The notes beneath the pieces are model-generated. The model saw only the letters and a program-made list of their open reading frames with translations. It did no database searches and was not told the DNA's origin. 64,000 nt of DNA from Ancylobacter sp. SL191. Its GTDB lineage: Bacteria; Pseudomonadota; Alphaproteobacteria; Rhizobiales; Xanthobacteraceae. Location: positions 2,455,001-2,519,000 of the forward strand of contig NZ_CP113056.1 in NCBI RefSeq assembly GCF_026625645.1, in the 5' to 3' direction. Each line of letters begins with the position of its first letter. Positions within the stretch are counted from its first letter, which is position 1. The position numbers and the translations under genes were made by a program. Positions 17,182-24,624 of this stretch are shown here, piece by piece.

Positions 17182-17724
17182 TCAGCCTCCGACGGGATGA
17201 TCGAGCCCGGCTGCGGCGAGGAAGAGCGCCAGCAGCGGGTAATAGCCGGCGATGGCGACCACCTCGCTGGCCCCCGCCCGGCCGAGCGACGCGCCCAGCA
17301 TGGCGAGGTGAACCGGGTCGGCCTTGTTGTCGGCAATGGCGGCGCGGCAGAAGCCGATGATGGCCGCCATTTCCGGCGGCTCCGCGCCCTCAAGCGGGCG
17401 GATGTCGCCACTGCGCGCGGCGGTGATGACGGCCTGGCTCACGCCGAGGCGGCGGGCGATGGGCAGGTGATAGTCCCACTCATAGCCCGAGCCATAGGCG
17501 GCGGCGGCGGCGAGGATCGCCACCTCGCGCCGGTCGTCCGGCAGGGCGCCGCCGAAGCGGATCGCCGCGCCGACCGCCTGGATGGCATCGGCGATGTCCG
17601 GCGCATCCAGCATGGCGAGGAAGGGCTTGGGCACATCGCCGCGCGGACCCGAGGCAATCCGGTCATACAGGGCCCGCTGGGCCGCGTTCATGGTCGCCGG
17701 GTCACGCGCGCCGATGAGCATCAT
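17182..17724 (-). CDS. Carboxymuconolactone decarboxylase-family protein
   Basis: 180 residues, helical, with a segment typical of the CMD/AhpD-like fold (VAILAAAAAYGSGYEWDYHLPIA region). The CxxC pair of AhpD peroxidase-like members is absent, so a thiol-peroxidase role is unlikely; lyase or isomerase roles are known for the Cys-less group. Two ATG codons begin the frame. It lies nine bases from the cyclase gene and upstream of the Rieske gene on the same strand, indicating a step in the same catabolic pathway. Confidence 0.75.
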   Translation of the reverse strand: MMLIGARDPATMNAAQRALYDRIASGPRGDVPKPFLAMLDAPDIADAIQAVGAAIRFGGALPDDRREVAILAAAAAYGSGYEWDYHLPIARRLGVSQAVITAARSGDIRPLEGAEPPEMAAIIGFCRAAIADNKADPVHLAMLGASLGRAGASEVVAIAGYYPLLALFLAAAGLDHPVGG

Positions 17725-17732
17725 CCCTCTCC

Positions 17733-18623
17733 TCAGCGCCCGTCGGGACCGCCGGACAGCATGCCCGAGGCGATCTGGCGCGGGCCGAAGATCGCCTTGG
17801 CGACGTCGCCGACCGCCTCGACATTCTCCTCGATGCCCTGGAAGCAGACGATGCGGCAGGGGCAGGCCTCAAGCCCTTCATAGCGCCAGGGGAAGGCGCC
17901 GATCACCGCGCGCTGGTTCAGCATCAGCTCGATGTCGCCGCCGACATTCTCGGCATGGATGAGCCCGTCCTGGAAGGCCTGCGAGTGGAAGGGGAAATAG
18001 TCCTCCACCACCTTGCGGCCCGAGCGCTTGTGGACATAGCTGTTCTTGCCGAAGAACTCGTCGCAGCTCATGCCCACCTTCTCCTCGAACTGCTTGGCGA
18101 GGTCGGGGCGCATGCGGCGGATGGTGGTGTTCATGGCGTGGTCGCCCGACCCGCAGTCGATGCCGAACCACTTGATCTTCTTCTTCAGCATCCAGTTCAG
18201 CAGCTCCTGCTTGCCGCCCGGATGCATGCAGAAATACTTCACCAGATCCTGCTGCGGCTTGCCTTCCCAGTAGCGGTGCCAGCCGGTGTGGATGATCAGG
18301 ATGTCGCCGTCCTTCACCTCGACCGGGGCGCTCTCGATCATTTCCGGGGTGATGACCGCCCAGTCTTCCATGTGCTGGGAGACGTCCACCACCGCGCCGG
18401 GGCCGACCAGGAAGTCCATCGGGTAGGAGGCCATGTCGCCCATGCCGTCCGTGCCGTGCATGGCGCCGTCGATGTGGGTGCCGACATGCAGGGCGGTGTC
18501 GATGCGCTGGGCGACGATGTGGATCGTCTGCAGGTTCTGCGCATAGTACATCTTGTTGCCGGCATAGCCGACCCAGCCCGGCGTATGCACGTTCATCAGG
18601 TGGCTGAGGTCGATGATCTTCAT
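17733..18623 (-). CDS. Cyclase-family metal-dependent hydrolase (kynurenine formamidase-like fold)
   Basis: 296 residues from the ATG at 18623, chosen because AGGA sits nine bases upstream; an ATG nine bases earlier overlaps that site. The metal-binding motif of the family is His46-x-Gly-Thr-His50-x-Asp52 (HVGTHID), and a second conserved region FGIDCGSGDHAMNT follows. Relatives hydrolyse N-formyl amides, cyclic imides or lactones. In a cluster with an oxygenase, a Mo-hydroxylase and C-N hydrolases, ring opening or deformylation of a nitrogen ring product is a reasonable guess, not a demonstrated function. Confidence 0.82.
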   Translation of the reverse strand: MKIIDLSHLMNVHTPGWVGYAGNKMYYAQNLQTIHIVAQRIDTALHVGTHIDGAMHGTDGMGDMASYPMDFLVGPGAVVDVSQHMEDWAVITPEMIESAPVEVKDGDILIIHTGWHRYWEGKPQQDLVKYFCMHPGGKQELLNWMLKKKIKWFGIDCGSGDHAMNTTIRRMRPDLAKQFEEKVGMSCDEFFGKNSYVHKRSGRKVVEDYFPFHSQAFQDGLIHAENVGGDIELMLNQRAVIGAFPWRYEGLEACPCRIVCFQGIEENVEAVGDVAKAIFGPRQIASGMLSGGPDGR

Positions 18624-18669
18624 GGCGGTCATCCTGTGTTTGGGCCGGGCGTGGCGAAGAACGTGAAGG

Positions 18670-19299
18670 TCAGGCGCGTGCGAACAGGCGGGACAGCCAG
18701 CTCCGCAGCGCCATCAGGATCAGCCGGCCCGTGCCGAGCGGCCGGGCGGCGGGGCGAGTGGCCGGGGCGGACGGGGCGGCGGTCGCGGTGCTGTCTCCAA
18801 CGGCGGCGACCGTCGGCGGGCCGCCGGATTCCGCCGCGCTTGGCGACGTGGGAGAGACAGGGATGGTCGCCTCGACATTGCGCACGAAGTCGGCGACCAG
18901 CACATTGGCGATCTCGGTAATGAGCCCGGTCCGCCCGAACTGGGCGATGGTGCCGGAGAGCTGCACATCCGAGACGACGCCGACCTTCGTCGCCGCGCCG
19001 TCGGGCGCCAGCGTGCAGGTCATGGTCATGCGACCACGGCTGTTGCCCTTGCGGTCGACGCCCTTGCCATCCACCGCGATGGTCCGCGCGGTGTCGTCAT
19101 AGATGACCTCGGCCTCGCCCTCGAAGCTGGCCTGGAAAGGGCCGATCTTGCTGGTCACCTTGCCGGCGTGGCGCCCCGCGTCGCGGGGGCCGAGATATTC
19201 GGCACCCGGCAGGCAGGCCGCCATGGCGGGGATGTCGTGGAAAGCCGCCCACACGGCGTCGGAGGGCCGGTCGATGATGAAGTTCTGCTCAAGCTTCAT
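18670..19299 (-). CDS. CoxG-like SRPBCC protein with C-terminal membrane segment
   Basis: 209 residues. Residues 1-145 form a CoxG/SRPBCC domain (DAVWAAFHDIPAMAACLPGA, then GKVTSKIGPFQASFEGEAEV and MTMTCTLAPDGAATKVGV). An Ala/Pro-rich linker leads to a hydrophobic C-terminus (LILMALRSWLSRLF). CoxG proteins help couple molybdenum CO dehydrogenase-family enzymes to the membrane. Here it sits in the oxygenase operon and probably serves the molybdenum hydroxylase encoded at 21816-27858. A GGAGGATGCC ribosome site precedes the ATG. Confidence 0.82.
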   Translation of the reverse strand: MKLEQNFIIDRPSDAVWAAFHDIPAMAACLPGAEYLGPRDAGRHAGKVTSKIGPFQASFEGEAEVIYDDTARTIAVDGKGVDRKGNSRGRMTMTCTLAPDGAATKVGVVSDVQLSGTIAQFGRTGLITEIANVLVADFVRNVEATIPVSPTSPSAAESGGPPTVAAVGDSTATAAPSAPATRPAARPLGTGRLILMALRSWLSRLFARA

Positions 19300-19317
19300 G
19301 GCATCCTCCGGCCGGGC

Positions 19318-20169
19318 TCACAGGACATGCCCGCCGACGGCGAGCCCATAGACATCGGTGCGCCGGTCCTCGCGGGGGCGGATGAGCGCCGAGCGCACCC
19401 GTGCGCGACCGGCGTCGGCGAGGTCGATCTCCGCCCGCAGCGTCGCCTCCTCATCGGCGCCGAGCGGGCCGGCCAGCACGGTGCCGAAGGGATCGACCAG
19501 CAGCGAGGAGCCGAGGAAACGCGAGACGCCAGCGGTCCCGGCCTGAGAGGCGCAGGCGAGAAAGACCTGGCTGAGATTGGCCTGCACCGCCGCGCCGCGC
19601 GCCTGGGTGATCAGGCCACCGGAATCGCGGGGGATGCTGTCGAAGCCGCCGACCCAGGCGGTGGGGACGGCGATGAGGTCGGCGCCCTGCAGCGCCAGCG
19701 CCCGCACCACCTCGACGAAGCGCAGATCGTAGCACACGCACAGGCCGATCCGCCCGAAGGGCAGTTCATGGACCGGCAGGCCCTTGTCGCCGGGCGTGAA
19801 GATGTGCTTCTCGGCGTCGAACAGATGCAGCTTGCGGTAATGGCCGATGAGGCCCTGCGGGCCCACCAGCATGGCCGAATTGTAGAGCCGGTCGCCCTCC
19901 CGCTCGCAGAAGCCGCCGGCGATGTAGCCGCCATGCGCCGCGGCGAGCGCCGCCCAGCTTTCAAAGGTCGGGCCGATCAGCGGCTCGGCCGAGGCCGCGA
20001 GGCCATCCGCCTGCAGCCCATAGCCGGAGATGGCGAGCTCGGGCACCACGATCAGCCGCGCGCCCTCTCGGGCGGCGGCGTCGATCGCCCTGGCGATGCG
20101 TCGACGGCTGGTTTCCGGCTCATACAGAGGAACCGTCACCTGGATCGCCGCGACACCGATCCGCGTCAT
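19318..20169 (-). CDS. Carbon-nitrogen hydrolase (nitrilase superfamily)
   Basis: 283 residues from the ATG at 20169, overlapping the stop of the upstream cupin gene. The catalytic triad of the superfamily is visible: Glu44 (VPELAISGYG), Lys113 (HYRKLHLF) and Cys146 (CVCYDLRF). Family members hydrolyse amides, nitriles or carbamoyl groups. The CYDLRF form is typical of aliphatic amidase or N-carbamoyl amino acid amidase branches rather than true nitrilases. In this operon it could release ammonia from a ring-opened intermediate. Confidence 0.87.
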   Translation of the reverse strand: MTRIGVAAIQVTVPLYEPETSRRRIARAIDAAAREGARLIVVPELAISGYGLQADGLAASAEPLIGPTFESWAALAAAHGGYIAGGFCEREGDRLYNSAMLVGPQGLIGHYRKLHLFDAEKHIFTPGDKGLPVHELPFGRIGLCVCYDLRFVEVVRALALQGADLIAVPTAWVGGFDSIPRDSGGLITQARGAAVQANLSQVFLACASQAGTAGVSRFLGSSLLVDPFGTVLAGPLGADEEATLRAEIDLADAGRARVRSALIRPREDRRTDVYGLAVGGHVL

Positions 20170-20564
20170 CGGCCGGGCTCCGCATCGGCGGGCAGCGCGT
20201 TGACCGCCTTGAGCAGCGCGACATCCGCCGGCGCCGGGCCGCCGACGCTGACGATGCCGACCCCGCGATCCGCCTTCACCGCATGGCGCAGACCGACCGG
20301 CACATGGACGATGCAGCCGGCATGAAAGGGGATTTCGGTGTCGTTGGTGTAGTCGCAGATCGTTCCCTGACCTTCGAGAATGAAGATCGTGTCCTCCGAG
20401 GCGACATGGACATGGGGAACGTTGGCCTCGCCCGGCTCCAGGCGCACATAGTTCATGTTGGCGTTCCACGCGCCGACGCCGGGCCAGACCACGAAACGCG
20501 CATCCTTGGAGATCAGCGGCAGGCGCAGGCTGGGATGGTCGCGATGGAAGACACGGATCGCCAT
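20166..20564 (-). CDS. Small cupin protein, second of a pair
   Basis: 132 residues forming one cupin barrel: the first motif contains NVPHVHVASEDTIFILEGQG and the second VHVPVGLRHAV, so three His and one Glu metal ligands are plausible. The tail GGPAPADVALLKAV resembles that of the neighbouring cupin (GGPCPPDAAFYALA). Its stop overlaps the start of the nitrilase-fold gene (20166-20169). Single-domain cupins of this kind can be dioxygenases, isomerases or ligand-binding proteins; role unknown. Confidence 0.8.
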   Translation of the reverse strand: MAIRVFHRDHPSLRLPLISKDARFVVWPGVGAWNANMNYVRLEPGEANVPHVHVASEDTIFILEGQGTICDYTNDTEIPFHAGCIVHVPVGLRHAVKADRGVGIVSVGGPAPADVALLKAVNALPADAEPGR

Positions 20565-20567
20565 GGC

Positions 20568-21005
20568 TCAGGCCTCGTTCTCGGCGGTGGCTCGGCCCTG
20601 GGCGAGGGCGTAGAACGCAGCATCGGGCGGGCAGGGGCCACCCACGAGGCGCATCCCGTCCGTCGCTCCCTCCAGACGGTAGCTGTCGCCCGCATCGATA
20701 TGGACCATGGCGCCCTCGACGAGCGGCTGGGCGGCGCCGGAGGCGACATCGACGACCACGCCCGCACCGGCGATGACGTAGTAGACACAGTCATTCTCAT
20801 GGGTCAGGGTGCGGGTGGAGCCACCCGCCCCGATGTCGATCAGATGCAGGCTGCGGAAGCGCGCCCCATTGCCGGGCCAGAGCACGGCACGAGCGGAGCC
20901 CTCGCCCTCGATGATCGGGAGCGACATTCCCTCGCGCGCGGTGTCGATCACCCGGACAGCATCGTGAGCGTGAAGCGCCTCGCCTGCATCCCCGTTCGCG
21001 ACCAT
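20568..21005 (-). CDS. Small cupin protein, first gene of the oxygenase operon
   Basis: 145 residues, one cupin barrel (GGSTRTLTHENDCVYYVIAGAG, then GAMVHIDAGDSYRLEG). The second motif has lost the canonical His (AGDSYR instead of PGxxH), so metal binding may be weaker than in its neighbour, three bases downstream. It is probably the first gene of the operon running to 15115, and is divergent from the XRE-cupin regulator gene. Function unknown. Confidence 0.75.
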   Translation of the reverse strand: MVANGDAGEALHAHDAVRVIDTAREGMSLPIIEGEGSARAVLWPGNGARFRSLHLIDIGAGGSTRTLTHENDCVYYVIAGAGVVVDVASGAAQPLVEGAMVHIDAGDSYRLEGATDGMRLVGGPCPPDAAFYALAQGRATAENEA

Positions 21006-21071
21006 TGGAACCCTATCTCTGCTACAGCGGGGTGATGCCCGCGCTGGAGATGTTTATCTCATTGAATAGAG

Positions 21072-21086
21072 TTTAACGTAGTCAAA
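21072..21086. promoter_or_regulatory. Putative operator between the cupin operon and the XRE-cupin regulator
   Basis: TTTAACGTAGTCAAA has the layout TTxA-N5-TCAA and nearly matches the perfect palindrome at 28213-28229. It lies in the AT-rich divergent promoter region 21006-21169. Confidence 0.55.
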
Positions 21087-21169
21087 TATATGCAAACTGG
21101 CAACGGTGCGGCTCGACTTTTTTGAACACAATTGAAATATGGAAGTGGTCAGGGGCGAAGGAGACCATC

Positions 21170-21772
21170 ATGGATGCAGATGCCGGACCCGTCGGGGTCG
21201 AGGATGTTGCCGAGACCACGGCCAGCACGCTGGCCTCGATCGGCAACCGCATCCGCGAGGTGCGGCTGGCGCGCGGCATCACCCTGCAGGCGCTGGCGCA
21301 GATGTCGGGCGTGAGCCCGTCCATGCTCAGCCTCGTGGAGCGCGGGCGCGCCTCGCCCTCGATCGGCTCGCTGATCGTCATCGCCAATGCGCTGCAGATC
21401 ACCATGGCCGACCTGATGGCGGCCGATGAGCCCAAGCAGGACCGTGTCGTCGTCCATTCCGCCGACGCGCCGATCGTCGAGACCGCCAAGCATGTGGTGC
21501 GGCGCCTGCTGCGGCAGGACCGCGACCGCGGCATCTCGGTGGCGCTCAACGAATATGAGCCGCACACCGGCAGCGCGGAGCGGCCGATCTCGCATGAGGG
21601 CTTCGAGTACGGCTTCATTCTTGAGGGCGAACTGACCGTCGAGGTCGACGGGGTCGGCCACAAGGTCGTCGCCGGCGATCTCATCGCCTATTCCTCGCGC
21701 CGCCTTCACAAGATCTGGAACCACGGCACGCGCAAGGTGCGCACGCTCTGGTTCAATCTGGAACGCGACTAG
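21170..21772 (+). CDS. XRE-cupin transcriptional regulator
   Basis: 200 residues from the ATG at 21170, chosen for GAAGGAG seven bases upstream. An XRE helix-turn-helix spans about 22-85 (IGNRIREVRLARGITLQALA, then SPSMLSLVERGRASPSIGSL) and a C-terminal cupin about 125-195 (HEGFEYGFILEGELTVEV, AGDLIAYSSRRLHKIWN). Such proteins sense a small pathway ligand through the cupin. It is divergent from the oxygenase operon, and operator-like repeats occur upstream of it, the Mo-hydroxylase operon, the Liv operon and the Bmp operon, so it is the best candidate regulator of the island. Confidence 0.88.
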   Translation: MDADAGPVGVEDVAETTASTLASIGNRIREVRLARGITLQALAQMSGVSPSMLSLVERGRASPSIGSLIVIANALQITMADLMAADEPKQDRVVVHSADAPIVETAKHVVRRLLRQDRDRGISVALNEYEPHTGSAERPISHEGFEYGFILEGELTVEVDGVGHKVVAGDLIAYSSRRLHKIWNHGTRKVRTLWFNLERD

Positions 21773-21815
21773 CGCGTTTCCCGCGTGATGGCCGGCGCGG
21801 TCGGCGCGCTCCGCC

Positions 21816-24101
21816 TCAGTCATGGCCGGCGGCCCCGGCGGCGCGCAGCAGGGCGTGCAGGCGCGAGGGCGAGACCGGCAGCCGGTCGACCGCGCCGGGC
21901 CGGCCCAGCGCGTCATCGATGGCTGAGGCGATGGCCGCTCCCACGGCGGTGATGCCGCCTTCGCCGGCGCCCTTGACGCCGAGCGGGTTGAGCGGGCTCG
22001 GCGCATCCTCGCGCAGCAGCATCTCCACCGCCGGCACCTCCTGGCAGGTCGGCATCAGATAATCGGCGAAGCTGGTGGCCAGCGGCTGGCCATAGGGGTC
22101 GTAGACGAACTCCTCCAGCAGGGCGCCGCCAATGCCCTGCGCGGCGGCGCCGACGATCTGCCCCTCGATCAGCATCGGGTTGATCGCGCGGCCGACATCA
22201 TAGGCCACGACATAGCGCTCGATGGTCACGCCCGCCGTCGCCCGGTCGATGCGCACCTGCGCGAAATGCACGCCATAGGGGTAGTTCATGTGGCTGGAGG
22301 CATATTCGCCTTCGCCTTCGAGGGAGTGTCCCTGCGCGTCGAGATGCGCCGCGATCGCGGCCAGCGTGGCGCTGGCTCCGTTGGGGGCGCGGATCATGCC
22401 CGCGGCGAAGACGAGGGTCTCGCGCGGCGCCTGAAGCAGGCCCGCCGCCGCGTCGAGCGCGCGCTCGCGCAGCTGGTGGGCGGCGATATGCACGGCCGAG
22501 CCGGTCATCACCGTGACGCGCGAGGCGAAGGCGCCGAGGCCGTATTCAATCCGGTCGGTCTGGCCGTGGATGACGGTGACATCGCCGGGCGCGCAGCCCA
22601 GCACCGCGCCGGCGATCTGTGCCAGGACGGTCTCGACGCCCTGTCCCACCGAGGCGACACCGGTGACGATCTCGACCCGGCCGTCGCCGGTGACATGGAT
22701 GCGGGCGAGATCCTTCGGCCCGAGCCCGCTCTTCTCGACGAAGAAGCCGAGGCCGAGGCCGACGGCTTCGCCGGCCGCGCGGCGGGCGGCGATGCGGGCC
22801 TTCAGGCGATCATAGTCGACGGCGGCCAGCAGGCGGTCGAGCAGGTCGTGATATTTGCCGGAATCCAGCACCACCTTGGTGCCCAGCGCCTCGATGCCCC
22901 GGTCGAACGGCATCGCCGCCTCCGGCACCAGATTGACCCGCCGGACCTCGACCGGATCGAGCGCCAATTCGGCGGCGATGCGGTCGATCAGGCGCTCGCG
23001 GGCGAAGGTGGATTCATAGCGACCGGGCGCCCGGTAGGTGCCCGACGGCGTCTTGTTGGTGAGGCGGATATGCCCGGCCACGCGATAGGCCGGGATCACA
23101 TAGGGACCAGGCAGCAGGCCGGCGGCGAGGTCGGTGACGGTGCCGCCATGGGTGCGCACATAGGCGCCCTGATCGGTGAAGAACTCCGCATCGAGGCCGA
23201 GGATGAAGCCCCGCCCGTCCACCGCCGCGCGCAGGCGGTAGCTCTGGTCGCGCGAGTGGTTGGCGCAGAGAAGGTGCTCGCGCCGGTCCTCGATCCATTT
23301 CACCGGACGACGCAGCCGCAGCGCCGCGGCGCAGACCAGCACGTCCTCCGGGTAGAGCTCGCCGCGAATGCCGAAGCCGCCGCCGACATGCCCCTCGCTG
23401 AGGCGCACCCGCGCGGGATCGCGCTGGAGCATCCGGGCGATGGCGTCGCGGTTGTAATGCGGCACCTTGGCGGCGCCGTACATGGTCAGGAGGTCGCTGT
23501 CCTCGTCATAGACGGCGAGCGCGCCGCGCGTCTCCATCGGCACGCCGGAATGGCGGCCGACCTTCACCGACAGCTCGATCACGCGCGCGGCGGCGGCAAA
23601 GGCGGCGTCGAGATCGCCATAGCTCTTGCGGATCACCGCCGGCTCGCTCAGCAGCTCCGGCTGCGTCTGCGGCAGCACCGGCACGGGCGGGGCCAGCGGA
23701 TCGAGATGCGCGTCGAGCTCCTCGATGTCGCAGAACACGGCGTCGGCGGCGTCCTCCGCCAGATAGGGGTCGGTCGCGAACACCACCGCCACGGGATCGC
23801 CGACATAGCGCACATAATCGCGCGCCAGCGCCCATTGACGGTAGGGGCCGAGCCCCTGGATGCGCGTCATGCGGAAGTCGATCTGCGGCAGGTCGGCGAT
23901 GTCCTCGGCGGTCCAGATGGCGACCACGCCCTCCATTGCCCGCGCCATCACCGTATCAATGGCGATGAGGCGCCCGAAGGCCACGGGCGCGCGCACCACC
24001 CGCATATGGAGCTGACCGGGCGCGTTGAAATCGGCGGCGAAGCGCCCTTCGCCGCGCAGCAGCGGCCGGTCTTCGAGCCGGGGGATCGGTTGGCCGATCA
24101 T
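21816..24101 (-). CDS. Molybdenum hydroxylase large subunit, second copy (xanthine dehydrogenase family)
   Basis: 761 residues from the ATG at 24101, one base after the Fe-S subunit stop. It begins IGQPIPRLEDRPLLRGEGRF, as Mo-binding subunits do, and shows EGHVGGGFGIRG, GTYRAPGRYESTF (substrate pocket), HGQTDRIEYGLGAFASR and GVKGAGEGGITAVG, where the Glu is the catalytic base. The CO dehydrogenase active-site loop (AYRCSFR type) is absent, so this is a ring or aldehyde hydroxylase rather than CoxL. It shares its small and FAD subunits with the other large subunit encoded upstream. Confidence 0.9.
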   Translation of the reverse strand: MIGQPIPRLEDRPLLRGEGRFAADFNAPGQLHMRVVRAPVAFGRLIAIDTVMARAMEGVVAIWTAEDIADLPQIDFRMTRIQGLGPYRQWALARDYVRYVGDPVAVVFATDPYLAEDAADAVFCDIEELDAHLDPLAPPVPVLPQTQPELLSEPAVIRKSYGDLDAAFAAAARVIELSVKVGRHSGVPMETRGALAVYDEDSDLLTMYGAAKVPHYNRDAIARMLQRDPARVRLSEGHVGGGFGIRGELYPEDVLVCAAALRLRRPVKWIEDRREHLLCANHSRDQSYRLRAAVDGRGFILGLDAEFFTDQGAYVRTHGGTVTDLAAGLLPGPYVIPAYRVAGHIRLTNKTPSGTYRAPGRYESTFARERLIDRIAAELALDPVEVRRVNLVPEAAMPFDRGIEALGTKVVLDSGKYHDLLDRLLAAVDYDRLKARIAARRAAGEAVGLGLGFFVEKSGLGPKDLARIHVTGDGRVEIVTGVASVGQGVETVLAQIAGAVLGCAPGDVTVIHGQTDRIEYGLGAFASRVTVMTGSAVHIAAHQLRERALDAAAGLLQAPRETLVFAAGMIRAPNGASATLAAIAAHLDAQGHSLEGEGEYASSHMNYPYGVHFAQVRIDRATAGVTIERYVVAYDVGRAINPMLIEGQIVGAAAQGIGGALLEEFVYDPYGQPLATSFADYLMPTCQEVPAVEMLLREDAPSPLNPLGVKGAGEGGITAVGAAIASAIDDALGRPGAVDRLPVSPSRLHALLRAAGAAGHD

Positions 24102-24102
24102 G

Positions 24103-24624
24103 TCACACCGTGGCCGGCGTGGGGGCGGTGCGCATCTGGTTGGCGGCGGCGCGCACGGCCTTGATGATGTTCTGGTAGCCGGTGCAGCGGCAGAGATTGG
24201 AGGAGAGCACGTCCCGCATCTCCTCATCGTCCATGTCCGGCTTCTCGGCCAGCGCGCCGGCGGCCAGCATGAGGAAGCCGGGCGTGCAGAAGCCGCATTG
24301 CAGGCCGTGATGTTCCCAGAACGCCTGTTGCAGCGGATGCAGCGTGTCGCCATCGGCGAGACCCTCGACGGTGCGGATCTCGACGCCCGTCGCCTGCACG
24401 GCGAACATCAGGCAGGCGCGGACCGGCTTGCCATCCACCAGCACGGTGCAGGCCCCGCACACGCCGTGCTCGCAGCCCAGATGCGTGCCGGTGAGGCCGC
24501 AGTTGTCGCGCAGCACATCGGCGAGGCTGCGCCGGGCCTCGGCGTTGATGCGGAAGCTCCGTCCATTGACGCGCAGTTCATAGGCGAGCGTGTCGGCGAG
24601 GGCGGGCGATGTGGCGTCAAGCAT
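24103..24624 (-). CDS. Molybdenum hydroxylase 2Fe-2S subunit
   Basis: 173 residues with both clusters of the family: Cys51, Cys56, Cys59 and Cys71 for the plant-type ferredoxin cluster, and Cys110, Cys113, Cys145 and Cys147 ([14 protein letters not shown]) for the helical cluster. It carries electrons from the Mo site to FAD. The start overlaps the end of large subunit 1 by eight bases and the stop is next to large subunit 2, so all three are coupled. It is the only small subunit here for two large subunits. Confidence 0.94.
   Translation of the reverse strand: MLDATSPALADTLAYELRVNGRSFRINAEARRSLADVLRDNCGLTGTHLGCEHGVCGACTVLVDGKPVRACLMFAVQATGVEIRTVEGLADGDTLHPLQQAFWEHHGLQCGFCTPGFLMLAAGALAEKPDMDDEEMRDVLSSNLCRCTGYQNIIKAVRAAANQMRTAPTPATV

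Noticed and set aside
22266..24164. A 632-codon plus-strand frame opposite the second Mo-hydroxylase large subunit (and a similar one at 25499-27307)
   Set aside because: Both mirror well-conserved minus-strand enzymes and show the amino acid bias of antisense frames.
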